Assembly: GCF_030124375.1 (NCBI RefSeq)
Contig: NZ_JASKLS010000011.1
Coordinates: 1 to 64,000, forward strand
Direction: 5' to 3'
Source of the DNA: Sinorhizobium sp. 6-70
GTDB lineage: Bacteria > Pseudomonadota > Alphaproteobacteria > Rhizobiales > Rhizobiaceae
DNA: 64,000 nt
Made by a program: the position numbers and the translations under genes. Every line of letters begins with the position of its first letter. Position 1 is the stretch's first letter. Under the pieces are notes generated by a model. That model worked only from the letters and a program-made list of their open reading frames with translations. It did no database searches and was not told where the DNA came from. This document shows positions 34,231 to 43,051 of this stretch, one piece after another.

Positions 34231-35000
34231 ATGCCAAGACTTGAAGGAAAGATCGCGATCATAACCGGGGCAAGCTCGGGTATCGGCCGCGCCGCCGCCA
34301 TGCTTTTTGCCTGTGAAGGCGCAAAGCTCGTCGTTACCGCGCGGCGCGAGCGCGAACTTAAGCAACTCGCGCAGGAAATCGAGGACGCGGGCGGCGAGGC
34401 GGCAATCCTCGCCGGCGACATCCGCGACGAGGCGCTGAACGAGGCGCTGGTCGATCTGGCGGTCGCCGCTTCGGCGGGCTGGATATCGCCTTCAACAATG
34501 CGGGGACGGTGGGCGCGATGGGCGAACTGCCATCGCTCTCCATCGAGGACTGGCGGAAGACGCTCGACACGAACCTAACGAGCGCTTTCCTTGCAACCAA
34601 GCATCAGATACCTGCGATGGTGGCCCGTGGCGGTGGCTCGCTCGTCTTCACGTCGAGTTTCGTCGGACATGCTGCTGGCTTTCCCGGCACCACCGCCTAT
34701 GCGGCGAGCAAGGCCGGTCTTGTTGGCCTCACACAGTCGCTGGCGGTCGAATTCGGGGCGCGGGGCGTGCGCGTCAATGCGCTGCTGCCGGGCGGGACCG
34801 ATACGCCGTCCAACCACGCGAACCTGCCGGGTGCGGCACCGGAAACGCGCGGCTTTATCGAGAGCCTGCATGCGCTGAAACGATTGGCGCGGCCCGAGGA
34901 AATCGCTGAAGCCGCGCTCTATCTCGCGTCCGACGCGGCGAGCTTTGTCACCGGAGCGGCGCTGTTCGTCGATGGCGGCGTCTCGATCAACCGAACCTGA
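34231..35000 (+). pseudogene. Short-chain dehydrogenase, broken by a one-base frameshift
   Basis: Two frames together make a full SDR of about 256 residues. The first part (34231 to about 34470) has the NAD(P) motif ITGASSGIGRAA. After LVDLAVA the frame is lost; adding one base near 34464-34470 restores FGGLDIAFNNAGTVGAMG, and the second frame continues with the SSFVGHAAGFPGTTAYAASKAG active-site region (Ser, YxxxK) to the stop at 35000. No residues other than that base are missing. Either the gene is recently inactivated or this is a sequence error. AAAGGA precedes the ATG. Confidence 0.85.
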
Positions 35001-35055
35001 TCTTGCAATCGTCGCGCGCACGGTCACAGTGCGGTCTCGCAAAGGAGGTCGGAGC

Positions 35056-35685
35056 ATGAAGAAACCCGGATCGATGAAATCGCTCGAGGACCTTGGCCGC
35101 GTCAGGCTCTCGCAAAACTTCTTCCTGCGGGACTTCCTGCATTCCGAGATTGCCGACTTTTATCGCATTCCGAACATTCCGGACGATCCGGATCTCGCCA
35201 TCGAGGCGGGGAGGAAGTTGTGCGAGGAACTGCTTGAACCGCTGCAGGCGACCTTCGGTCGCCTCCACATCCGCTCCGCCTATCGAAACCGGGCGGTCAA
35301 CGCCTTCGGTAATGCCAACAAGCTCAATTGCTCCACCAATGCGGCGACGGCGGCGGACCACATATGGGACATGCGGGACGCCGACGGATGCATGGGCGCA
35401 ACCGCCTGCATCGTCATTCCCTGGGTTTGGGATCGGGAGCGTGAGGCCGGCGGCTGGCAGAGCCTGGCCTGGTGGATCCACGACCACCTGCCTTATGCCT
35501 CGCTCTGCTTCTTTCCAAAACTCTGGGCCTTCAACATCCAGTGGTACGAGAGGCCGCGCCGCACCATCCGAAGCTATGCCGAGCCGCGTGGGCTTTTGAC
35601 GAAGCCGGGCATGGCCAATCACGAGGGCAGCCACGCGCAGCACTATGCCGGCTTTCCACCGCTCGTGAAGGCAGCGGGCTCATAG
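35056..35685 (+). CDS. Peptidase M15-like protein of unknown role
   Basis: A 209-residue protein with a strong AAAGGAGG ribosome-binding site. The region IRSAYRNRAVNAFGNA followed by DHIWDMRDADG resembles the SAYRSxxxN...HxxGxAxD pattern of M15 peptidases (D-Ala-D-Ala carboxypeptidase fold), but the full zinc-ligand set is not clear. No signal peptide is visible. I cannot say whether it is active. It follows the broken dehydrogenase by 55 bp on the same strand. Confidence 0.7.
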   Translation: MKKPGSMKSLEDLGRVRLSQNFFLRDFLHSEIADFYRIPNIPDDPDLAIEAGRKLCEELLEPLQATFGRLHIRSAYRNRAVNAFGNANKLNCSTNAATAADHIWDMRDADGCMGATACIVIPWVWDREREAGGWQSLAWWIHDHLPYASLCFFPKLWAFNIQWYERPRRTIRSYAEPRGLLTKPGMANHEGSHAQHYAGFPPLVKAAGS

Positions 35686-35769
35686 TTCATGCCGCCGCAA
35701 AACCCTTCTTCGCAAGGGCGAGGGCGTTGTTGCCGCCCCCCCGCCCTCTGTGCCTGGGTCCGCTTTCCG

Positions 35770-36720
35770 CTATTCGCTCACGTCGTTCAGCCTGCCGATC
35801 GCCTCGCCGGAAAGCTTGAGTTCGGCAGACTTCACGAGGCTCGCCAGTTGATCGAGATTGGTCGCGCTGGCGATCGGCGCGGTCACGCCTTTGCGGGCGA
35901 TGATCCACGCAAGCGCGACTTCCGCCTGTTTCGCCCCGGTTTCCTCGGCAATTTCATCCAGGACGCCGAGTATGCGCATGCCGCGCCCGTCGAGGTATTT
36001 TTCGACGCCGCCGCCACGCGCCGAGCCCTCGAGGTCCATGTGCGAACGGTATTTACCGGAGAGGAACCCCCTCGCCAGGCTGAAATAGGTGATGACACCG
36101 ATTTCCTCGGCGATGCAGAGCTCGCGCAATGGGCCGTCATAGGACGCCCGGTCGTAGACATTATACTCCGGCTGCAGCACGGCGTAGCGTGGCAGTCCCT
36201 CCGCCGCCGAAACGTCGAGGGCGTTGCGCAGTTGCGTGGCATCGAGGTTCGATGCGCCGATGGCGCGGATCTTGCCTTGAGCGAGAAGCGCATCATAGGC
36301 GGCAAGCGTTTCCTCATAAGGCGTTTCTGGGTCAGGCCAATGCGACAGGTAGAGGTCGATGTGGTCGGTCTGCAGACGGCGCAGCGAATCCTCGACCGCC
36401 TGCATGATCCAGCGCCGCGAAAGGCCCTTGCGGTCCGGCCCCAGTTCCGAACCCACCTTGGTGACGATGACGGCCTCGTCGCGCGCACGGCCTGACTGCT
36501 TCAGCCACTTGCCGATGATCGTTTCGGATTCTCCGCCCTTGTTTCCGGGCACCCATGAGGAATAGACGTCCGCCGTGTCGACGGCGTTGAAGCCGGCGTC
36601 GAAAAAGGCATCGAGCAAGGCGAAGGATGTCTTCTCGTCCGCTGTCCAGCCGAACACGTTGCCGCCGAAAACGAGCGGCGCAATCGAGAGGCCGGTGCGG
36701 CCAAGTCTGCGCTTTTCCAT
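35770..36720 (-). CDS. Aldo/keto reductase
   Basis: A 316-residue AKR, the third in this window and distinct from the other two. Tetrad: Asp and Tyr in NAVDTADVYSSW, Lys in VIVTKVGS and His in YLSHWPDPETP. The sequence starts MEKRRLGRTGLSIAPLVFGG, typical of AKR11-like proteins. The ATG at 36720 follows GGAGCGAAACC; the longer upstream frame is unsupported. Substrate unknown. Confidence 0.92.
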   Translation of the reverse strand: MEKRRLGRTGLSIAPLVFGGNVFGWTADEKTSFALLDAFFDAGFNAVDTADVYSSWVPGNKGGESETIIGKWLKQSGRARDEAVIVTKVGSELGPDRKGLSRRWIMQAVEDSLRRLQTDHIDLYLSHWPDPETPYEETLAAYDALLAQGKIRAIGASNLDATQLRNALDVSAAEGLPRYAVLQPEYNVYDRASYDGPLRELCIAEEIGVITYFSLARGFLSGKYRSHMDLEGSARGGGVEKYLDGRGMRILGVLDEIAEETGAKQAEVALAWIIARKGVTAPIASATNLDQLASLVKSAELKLSGEAIGRLNDVSE

Positions 36721-36867
36721 GGTTTCGCTCCACAAGGTTGGATGAAAACAAGTCTGCGATTGGGAGGATTGCGGGCTGAAAGATAGGCCACCACTGCGCA
36801 GAATGACACCTGCCGGCAGACGTTTTTCTGCGCGTCGCATAGTTGCTAGGTACGTACCTCGGAGCTA

Positions 36868-36963
36868 GAGCGCCGTGCATTCAAATGAACGCGCAAAGGA
36901 CGCTCTGGAATCTAGAGCATCTCTTCTGCTTTCGGTAATTCCACTCGAAAGCAGGATGCTCTA
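36868..36963. repeat. Partial RIME-like repeat joined to a TAGAGCATC hairpin
   Basis: The first half (AGAGCGCCGTGCATTC...GAACGCGC...GCTCT) is a short form of the mosaic element. The second half is a different nested hairpin: TAGAGCATC...GATGCTCTA enclosing CTGCTTTCG...CGAAAGCAG (about 36911-36963). Confidence 0.7.
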
Positions 36964-36993
36964 GTGTCGGCGCAGCCAAGAAGGAGACTAGCC

Positions 36994-37980
36994 ATGCTGC
37001 GTTTCGGAATTCTGTCGACGGCCAAGATCGGCCGCGAACTCGTCGTGCCTGCCATTCAGGATGCGGAAAACTGCGTGGTCTCGGCGATCGCCAGCCGCGA
37101 TTTCGCCAAGGCGAGAGCGATGGCCGATCGTTTCTCCGTGCCGCATGCGTTTGGATCCTATGAGGAAATGCTGGCATCCGACGTGATCGATGCCGTCTAT
37201 ATTCCGCTGCCGACCTCGCAGCACGTGGATTGGACGATCAAGGCCGCCGATGCCGGCAAGCACGTGCTCTGCGAGAAGCCGATCGCGCTCAAGGCGGAGG
37301 AGATCGATGCGCTGATTGCGGCGCGCGACCGCAACAAGGTGCTGGTTTCGGAAGCCTTCATGGTGACCTACAGCCCGGTGTGGCGGAAGGTACGCTCGCT
37401 GCTTGCGGAAGGGGCGATCGGCAAGCTCAGGCATGTGCAAGGGGCGTTTACCTATTACAATCGCGATCCCGGCAACATGCGCAACGTCCCCGAACTCGGA
37501 GGCGGGGGCCTGCCGGATATCGGCGTCTATCCGACGATCACGACCCGATTCGTGACCGGCAAGGAGCCGGTTCGCGTCCAGGCCGATACCGATCGCGACC
37601 CGGAATTCGGCACGGACATCTATTCGAGCGTGCGCGCCGATTTCGGTGATTTCGAGCTGAGCTTCTACATCTCGACCCAGCTTGCCGCCCGCCAGGTCAT
37701 GGTCTTTCACGGCGACAAGGGCTACATCGAGGTGAAGTCGCCCTTCAATGCGGACCGCTACGGCCGCGAGGAAGTGGAGCTCACCAGCCAGAACCACGGC
37801 CAGTCGCAGCTCTTCCGTTTCCAGGATGCGCGCCAGTACAAGCTCGAGGCCGAGGCATTCTCGCGCGCCTCAACCGGCCAGCCGGAAGAAGTGGTGACGC
37901 TCGAGAACTCACGCCTCAATCAGAAGCTCATCGATGCCATCTACCGGGCGAGCGAAAAGGATGGCTGGGAGACGGTCTGA
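36994..37980 (+). CDS. Gfo/Idh/MocA family NAD(P)-dependent dehydrogenase
   Basis: A 328-residue sugar/inositol-type dehydrogenase. The Rossmann fold starts FGILSTAKIGRELVVPAI, the conserved EKP motif is in HVLCEKPIALKAEE (about residues 90-103), and the C-terminal domain has GGGGLPDIGVYPTITTRF. Substrate cannot be assigned. Strong AAGGAG ribosome-binding site. A GC hairpin at 38005 follows. Confidence 0.9.
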   Translation: MLRFGILSTAKIGRELVVPAIQDAENCVVSAIASRDFAKARAMADRFSVPHAFGSYEEMLASDVIDAVYIPLPTSQHVDWTIKAADAGKHVLCEKPIALKAEEIDALIAARDRNKVLVSEAFMVTYSPVWRKVRSLLAEGAIGKLRHVQGAFTYYNRDPGNMRNVPELGGGGLPDIGVYPTITTRFVTGKEPVRVQADTDRDPEFGTDIYSSVRADFGDFELSFYISTQLAARQVMVFHGDKGYIEVKSPFNADRYGREEVELTSQNHGQSQLFRFQDARQYKLEAEAFSRASTGQPEEVVTLENSRLNQKLIDAIYRASEKDGWETV

Positions 37981-38004
37981 ATCCATAGCATTAGCCGGCG
38001 AATG

Positions 38005-38029
38005 ATGGCCCGCCTCGCGCGGGCCATTT
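38005..38029 (+). terminator. Hairpin after the Gfo/Idh/MocA gene
   Basis: ATGGCCCGC pairs with GCGGGCCAT around CTCGC, with only TTG after it. Candidate terminator. Confidence 0.5.
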
Positions 38030-38069
38030 GTTGGAAGCGTTCTCCTGCAACTGGTCAACATCAGACCGG

Positions 38070-38084
38070 TTACCTCCGAGGTAA
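38070..38084. promoter_or_regulatory. Palindrome TTACCTC-C-GAGGTAA upstream of an XRE regulator
   Basis: A perfect 7-bp inverted repeat with 1-bp centre lies 54 bp upstream of the regulator's start, well placed for autoregulation. Inferred from symmetry and position. Confidence 0.5.
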
Positions 38085-38137
38085 TGGATTTTGCGCTTCC
38101 GTCGGACCAATCTGCCGGCGCAACGGAGGAAAGGTTA

Positions 38138-38917
38138 ATGGAGTTCGGTCGTCACCTGAAGGAATGGCGCGGGCACCGCCGCATGAGCCAGCTCGATCTC
38201 GCCGTTGCCGCGGGAATTTCCGCGCGCCATCTTTCGTTCCTGGAAACCGGACGCTCGAAACCGTCCGAAGGGATGATCCTGCGGCTGGCGTCGGTGCTCG
38301 ATATCCCGGCCCGGGATCAGGGCTCGCTCTTTACCGCCGCAGGCTACCGGCCGCGGATGACGACGCGTCCGGCTCGCGGGCTCGACGCCATGCCTTCCGC
38401 CGTCGCAAGCGCGATCCGGCTGATGCTCGAGCGCCATGCTCCCTATCCCGGTCTCGTCTTTGACCATGAATACACCGTGCTGCTCACGACTCCCGCCTTT
38501 GCCGCACTTGCGGAAGCCACGAAGGTTCCCGTCAACCCCGGCCAGAACTTCCTCGACGCCTTCCTCGGATCGGAGAACATCCGCGCGCTCGTCATCAACT
38601 GGGAGGCGGCTGCCGCGGACCTGGTCCAGCGCGTCCGCATGGAGGCATGGCTGCAGGGGCCACGCAGCCCGCTGCAAAGGCGGCTGGAACGTCTCGTCCT
38701 CGATCCGGCAGTCGCCCGGGCAATCGACAACTATCCCGACACCGACCGGCTGCCGGTGCTGCCGATCGAACTGCGCGTCGGCGCGGCTGAACTACGCTTC
38801 ATCACCACGCTTTCGACCTTCGGCTCGACTCAGGACGCGCTCGTCGAAGGCGTGCTGATCGAATCCTTCTTCCCGGCCGACGACGCGACGCGGCGCTTCT
38901 TCGAACATCCGGTTTGA
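38138..38917 (+). CDS. XRE family regulator with MmyB-like ligand-binding domain
   Basis: A 259-residue regulator: helix-turn-helix at about 6-60 (RMSQLDLAVAAGISARHLSF followed by LETGRSKPS), then an MmyB-like (PAS-fold) domain from about 90 with APYPGLVFDHEYTVLLTTPA. In Streptomyces and proteobacteria such regulators often control a neighbouring oxidoreductase. The ATG at 38138 follows GGAGGAAAGG. The nearest candidate target is the Gfo/Idh/MocA gene upstream, but that is on the same strand and separately terminated. Confidence 0.9.
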   Translation: MEFGRHLKEWRGHRRMSQLDLAVAAGISARHLSFLETGRSKPSEGMILRLASVLDIPARDQGSLFTAAGYRPRMTTRPARGLDAMPSAVASAIRLMLERHAPYPGLVFDHEYTVLLTTPAFAALAEATKVPVNPGQNFLDAFLGSENIRALVINWEAAAADLVQRVRMEAWLQGPRSPLQRRLERLVLDPAVARAIDNYPDTDRLPVLPIELRVGAAELRFITTLSTFGSTQDALVEGVLIESFFPADDATRRFFEHPV

Positions 38918-39124
38918 TGGTTGGCGGCAGCGAGGACGGATTTGTTGACCGCGACGGGCTTCCTCGAGCCATTGCCGGTTACGGCCGGGACGGGCGTGAA
39001 ACTCTTCCGCTTCAAGGCAAATATTCTACCGCAGGTCGCGGACTGAGCCGCAATTGGCAGAAAAACGGTAGAAAGGCAGCGTGCGGCTGCTGATCTTCGC
39101 GGCGCTGTCGGTTACAAAGGGCGC

Positions 39125-40723
39125 ATGAACTCGTTCTTCGATTCTCCTGCGCCGTCCAATCTCGCCGAATATTCGGTCTCGGAGCTTTCCGGCTCGATCA
39201 AGCGCACGGTCGAGCAGGCGTTCGACCAGGTTCGGGTGCGCGGCGAGATCTCCGGTTATCGCGGTCCGCACTCGTCGGGTCACGCCTATTTTTCGCTGAA
39301 GGATGATCGCGCCCGCATCGACGCGGTGATCTGGAAAAGCGCGTTTTCGCGGCTGAAGTTCCGCCCGGAAGAGGGGATGGAGGTCATCGCGACAGGCAAA
39401 GTCACGACCTTCCCCGGTTCGTCCAAATATCAGATCGTCATCGAATCGCTGGAGCCGGCCGGCGCCGGCGCGTTGATGGCGCTGCTTGAGGAACGCAAGC
39501 GCAAGCTCGCAGCCGAGGGTCTGTTCGATGCCGGGCGCAAACGGCCGCTGCCCTTCATGCCCAAGGTGATCGGCGTGGTGACCTCGCCGACCGGCGCCGT
39601 CATCCGCGATATTCTCCACCGCATTGCCGATCGTTTCCCGGTTCATGTCGTCGTCTGGCCGGTGCGTGTGCAGGGCGACGGATCGGGCGAGGAAGTGGCA
39701 GCCGCCATTCAAGGCTTCAATGCGTTCGAAATCGGCGGGCCCATTCCACGGCCGGACGTGCTGATCGTCGCCCGCGGCGGCGGGAGCCTTGAGGACCTCT
39801 GGAGCTTCAACGACGAGGCCGTCGTGCGTGCGGCCGCTGCATCCGATATTCCGCTGATCTCGGCCGTCGGCCATGAGACGGACTGGACCCTGATCGACTA
39901 TGCCGCCGACCAGCGGGCGCCGACGCCGACCGGCGCCGCCGAAATGGCCGTACCGGTGAAAGCCGACCTCGAGGCGGAGGTGTCGGCGCTGTCGGCACGG
40001 CTGAAGGCGGCCGCGGTACGGCAGATGGAGAACCGCCGGCAGGCGGTGCGTTCGCTTTCCCGGGCTCTGCCTTCGCTCGATCAGCTGCTGGCTCTGCCCC
40101 GACGCCGTTTCGATGAGGCGTCGGCCGGCCTTGGCCGCGGCTTGCAAATGAATACCGCCAACAAGCGCCGTGCCTTCGAGCGGATAGGTGCGCATCTCCG
40201 CTCGGATCTGCTGACGACGCGGATCAGCGATCGCCGGCGGCGCCTCTCGGAGGCGATGAACCGTGCCGAGCGGATCGTCGAGCGTGAGGTCCATCGCGGC
40301 CAGTCGCGCGTCTCCGCCGCCGACGCCTCGCTTCGCGCCCTGCCGTCGCGGCTCATCGGACAGATCCACCGTGCCTCGGATCGCGTCGCGGGCCTTCGCG
40401 CACGGTCTGATGCTGCTATCGCCGGCGAAATGCGCAGGCTCAAGGGCGTGCTCACCGCGCAGGATAGGGTGCTGCAATCGCTGTCTTATCGCAATGTGCT
40501 CAAGCGCGGCTTCGCACTCGTGCGCGATGCGGCGGGCCAGCCGGTGAAACAGGCGGCGACGGTCGCGCCCGGCATGGCGCTTTCCCTGGAATTCGCGGAT
40601 GGCAGCGTGTCGGCGGTCGCAGGCGAGGGCGGTGCGCCCCCGTCGCCGCAAGAGCCGAAAAAACGTCCGTCACGGTCGCCGGAGCCGGCTTCGGGACCGC
40701 CCAAGCAGGGCAGCCTGTTTTAG
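39125..40723 (+). CDS. xseA: Exodeoxyribonuclease VII large subunit
   Basis: A 532-residue catalytic subunit of ExoVII, which degrades single-stranded DNA with XseB. OB-fold domain at about 15-110 (YSVSELSGSIKRTVEQAFDQ, VRGEISGY), catalytic domain with TSPTGAVIRDILHRI, VARGGGSLEDLWSFNDE and GHETDWTLIDYAADQRAPTP, then a long coiled coil and a proline-rich C-terminal tail. The latter makes it longer than the E. coli subunit (456 aa). xseB is not in the window. Confidence 0.97.
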   Translation: MNSFFDSPAPSNLAEYSVSELSGSIKRTVEQAFDQVRVRGEISGYRGPHSSGHAYFSLKDDRARIDAVIWKSAFSRLKFRPEEGMEVIATGKVTTFPGSSKYQIVIESLEPAGAGALMALLEERKRKLAAEGLFDAGRKRPLPFMPKVIGVVTSPTGAVIRDILHRIADRFPVHVVVWPVRVQGDGSGEEVAAAIQGFNAFEIGGPIPRPDVLIVARGGGSLEDLWSFNDEAVVRAAAASDIPLISAVGHETDWTLIDYAADQRAPTPTGAAEMAVPVKADLEAEVSALSARLKAAAVRQMENRRQAVRSLSRALPSLDQLLALPRRRFDEASAGLGRGLQMNTANKRRAFERIGAHLRSDLLTTRISDRRRRLSEAMNRAERIVEREVHRGQSRVSAADASLRALPSRLIGQIHRASDRVAGLRARSDAAIAGEMRRLKGVLTAQDRVLQSLSYRNVLKRGFALVRDAAGQPVKQAATVAPGMALSLEFADGSVSAVAGEGGAPPSPQEPKKRPSRSPEPASGPPKQGSLF

Positions 40724-40733
40724 GGAAGGCACG

Positions 40734-41324
40734 ATGCGCATCCTGATCGTGCTCGCCCATCCCATCGAAGACAGCTTTGCGGCGAGCGTCGCGCGGACAG
40801 CCAAGGAAACCCTGGAAGCGAATGGGCATGCGGTCGATCTGCTCGATCTTTATCGCGAGGATTTCGATCCTCGGCTGAGTGCGAAAGAGCGCGCCAGCTA
40901 TTTCTCCGATCGCTACGACTCTTCGACGGCAGCCTCGTGGATTGGTCGATTGCAATCCGCCGATGGACTCGTGCTCGTCTTTCCGCAGTGGTGGTTCAAT
41001 TTTCCGGCGATCCTCAAGGGCTTTTTCGACCGGGTCTTCGCGCCCGGCGTGGCCTTCGATCATGATGAGGCAGGCGGTCGCATCGTCCCGCGGCTCGACA
41101 ACATCAGGCTGTTCTGGGCGCTGACCAGCACGGGTTCACCGTGGTGGGTCGTGCATCTCTACATGGGCAACCCGGTACGGCGGCTGCTCAGGCGCGGCAT
41201 CGCCGCCTTCTGCGCCAAGGGTCTCGACTTCCGCATGATCAGCCTGCACGACATGGACCGGGCGACGGAGGCGAAGCGTAAGCGCCATATTGAGCGCGTG
41301 CGCGCTCTGCTGGGCCGGATCTGA
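40734..41324 (+). CDS. Flavodoxin-like NAD(P)H dehydrogenase (quinone) family
   Basis: A 196-residue protein of the NQO/KefF/MdaB flavodoxin-fold family: MRILIVLAHPIEDSFAASVA (FMN phosphate loop), FPQWWFNFPAILKGFFDRV and LTSTGSPWWV. Likely reduces quinones or nitro compounds with a flavin. GGGAAGG precedes the ATG, which lies 10 bp after the xseA stop, so the two may share a transcript. Confidence 0.88.
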   Translation: MRILIVLAHPIEDSFAASVARTAKETLEANGHAVDLLDLYREDFDPRLSAKERASYFSDRYDSSTAASWIGRLQSADGLVLVFPQWWFNFPAILKGFFDRVFAPGVAFDHDEAGGRIVPRLDNIRLFWALTSTGSPWWVVHLYMGNPVRRLLRRGIAAFCAKGLDFRMISLHDMDRATEAKRKRHIERVRALLGRI

Positions 41325-41329
41325 TCAAC

Positions 41330-41827
41330 TCATTCAAACGTCGCCAGGAACTTCCGGAGCAGCACGTCGAGCGTTTCCCGCTCCTCGGGCCGCAGATCCG
41401 CAACCAGGCGCTGCTGGTTGGCGACATGGGCCGTCACCGCCGCGTCGATGCGTTTTCTCCCCTCCGGCGTCAGGGCGATGATCACCCCGCGCCGGTCTTC
41501 GGGATTGTCGAGTCGCTCGACGAGGCCGGCCTTCTCAAGCTGGTCGATACGGTTGGTCATGGTGCCCGAGGTGACCATCGTTGCGGCAAGTAATTCCCCG
41601 GGCGAAAGCTGAAAAGGCGGGCCGGAGCGCCGAAGCGTCGCCAGCACGTCGAAGCTCGCCGATGTCAGCTCATATTTGGCGAAGACCGTTTCCTGTTCGC
41701 GGGCGATATGGGCCCTCAGCCGTCCGAGGCGACCGAGAAGGCCCATCGCCGAAACGTCCAGTTCCGGCCGCTCCCGGCGCCACTGCGCCAGGATCTTGTC
41801 CACATGGTCCTTGTCTGGCTCTTCCAT
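41330..41827 (-). CDS. MarR family transcriptional regulator
   Basis: A 165-residue MarR protein; the winged helix is at about 65-110 (LLAATMVTSGTMTNRIDQL then EKAGLVERLDNPEDRRGVI). The ATG at 41827 (MEEPDK) is chosen; a GTG at 41866 would add thirteen residues. It is divergent from an EamA transporter, and two operator-like palindromes lie between them, so it probably represses both. Confidence 0.9.
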   Translation of the reverse strand: MEEPDKDHVDKILAQWRRERPELDVSAMGLLGRLGRLRAHIAREQETVFAKYELTSASFDVLATLRRSGPPFQLSPGELLAATMVTSGTMTNRIDQLEKAGLVERLDNPEDRRGVIIALTPEGRKRIDAAVTAHVANQQRLVADLRPEERETLDVLLRKFLATFE

Positions 41828-41895
41828 ATCGATCCGCAACAGCGAGGCAGCGCCGAACCGTTCCACGCCGTCATGTCCGCTCTAATCCTCAGATA

Positions 41896-41948
41896 TCTTG
41901 ACGTCAAGACAAATGCGGTTAGAATGCATATCTCTTGACGTAAAGATA
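41896..41948. promoter_or_regulatory. Two MarR operator-like palindromes
   Basis: TCTTGACGTCAAGA (41896-41909) is a perfect 14-bp palindrome. TATCTCTTGACGTAAAGATA (41929-41948) is an imperfect copy of the same motif. Both sit between marR and the EamA gene, the second 14 bp before the transporter start. Confidence 0.75.
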
Positions 41949-41962
41949 CTTGAGATAAAGAC

Positions 41963-42838
41963 ATGAGCGCGCGCAACTTCGACATCGGCCTCACGGCGGT
42001 AGCACCGGCGATCTGGGGCAGCACCTATCTGGTCACGACGGAATTCCTGCCCCCCGGCTATCCGCTCACCGTCGCGATGTTGAGGGCTCTGCCGGCGGGG
42101 CTTCTTCTGCTGCTCCTCGTCCGGCAAATGCCGAAGGGGATCTGGTGGCTGCGCAGCTTTCTGCTGGGGGCACTCAACTTCTCGTTCTTCTGGGCCATGC
42201 TCTTCGTCTCCGCCTATCGCCTCCCCGGCGGCGTCGCCGCAACGGTCGGCGCCATTCAGCCGCTGATTGTCATCGTGCTGTCGCGGATCGTTCTCGGCTC
42301 GCCGATCCGGGCGCTCAGCGTCGGCGCAGGCGTGGCCGGCATGGCAGGCGTGGCGCTGCTCGTGCTGACGCCAAACGCAGCGCTGGATCCGGTAGGTGTT
42401 TTCGCCGGTATGGCGGGGGCCGTCTCCATGGCCTTCGGCACCGTGCTCAGCCGTCACTGGGCACCGCCGGTCTCGCCGCTCACCTTCACCGCCTGGCAAT
42501 TGACCGCCGGCGGCCTGCTGCTGGTGCCGGTCGCGCTCCTGCTGGAGCCCGCCTTGCCGCCGCTCACCACGGCGAACCTCGCGGGTTTCGCCTATCTCGG
42601 CCTCATCGGTGCCGCCTTCACTTACGTTCTCTGGCTTCGCGGGCTCTCACGTCTGGAGCCGGCGCAAGTCTCGCCGCTCGGTTTCTTAAGCCCCGTCACA
42701 GCGATCCTGCTCGGCTGGGGCGTGCTCGATCAGCAGCTCACGCCGGTGCAACTGATCGGCATCGCCGTCGTCTTCGCGAGCGTCTGGATGAGTCAGCAGG
42801 CACAAATGCCGCGCCGTGCCGCTCCCGTCCGAGCGTAG
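41963..42838 (+). CDS. EamA/DMT family transporter
   Basis: A 291-residue exporter with ten predicted helices in two EamA repeats (about 8-135 and 150-280). Features: TAVAPAIWGSTYLVTTEFLP at the start, and the second repeat ending SPVTAILLGWGVLDQQLTP. Likely exports a metabolite or toxic compound. No good ribosome-binding site precedes the ATG (GAGATAAAGAC). Divergent MarR and operators suggest induction by its substrate. Confidence 0.9.
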   Translation: MSARNFDIGLTAVAPAIWGSTYLVTTEFLPPGYPLTVAMLRALPAGLLLLLLVRQMPKGIWWLRSFLLGALNFSFFWAMLFVSAYRLPGGVAATVGAIQPLIVIVLSRIVLGSPIRALSVGAGVAGMAGVALLVLTPNAALDPVGVFAGMAGAVSMAFGTVLSRHWAPPVSPLTFTAWQLTAGGLLLVPVALLLEPALPPLTTANLAGFAYLGLIGAAFTYVLWLRGLSRLEPAQVSPLGFLSPVTAILLGWGVLDQQLTPVQLIGIAVVFASVWMSQQAQMPRRAAPVRA

Positions 42839-42842
42839 CAGG

Positions 42843-42927
42843 CGAGGAGAGGGAGATCTGGGCGGCGCAGCGAGTCTCCTTCGCCCCGCTTGCGGGGAGA
42901 AGGTGGCCGGCAGGCCGGATGAGGGGG
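42843..42927. repeat. Palindromic GC-rich repeat
   Basis: Nearly identical over about 60 bp to 49297-49353 (GCGAGTCTCCTTCGCCCCGC, then GCGGGGAGAAGG, GCCGGCAGGCCGG, ATGAGGGG). Contains a CGCCCCGCTTGCGGGG hairpin and GGCCGGCAGGCCGG. Confidence 0.8.
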
Positions 42928-42939
42928 CGGGCCTGCTAT

Positions 42940-43040
42940 TGCATGTTTCCTTAAATCGTAGCCGATTTAAGGATGAGAACATGCAGCAATTCAAAGTGCC
43001 ACAGTGTCCTTTGCGCGTCTGATAACGCGCGGCGCTGCAG
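42940..43040. repeat. RIME-like mosaic palindromic repeat (inverse orientation)
   Basis: Reads in the opposite orientation to those at 31116 and 33405: TGCATGTTTCC, TTAAATCG...CGATTTAA, GCAGCAATTCAAAG, then the second hairpin ending CGCGGCGCTGCAG. It abuts the GC-rich repeat. Confidence 0.8.
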
Positions 43041-43051
43041 GTCGAAACGGA

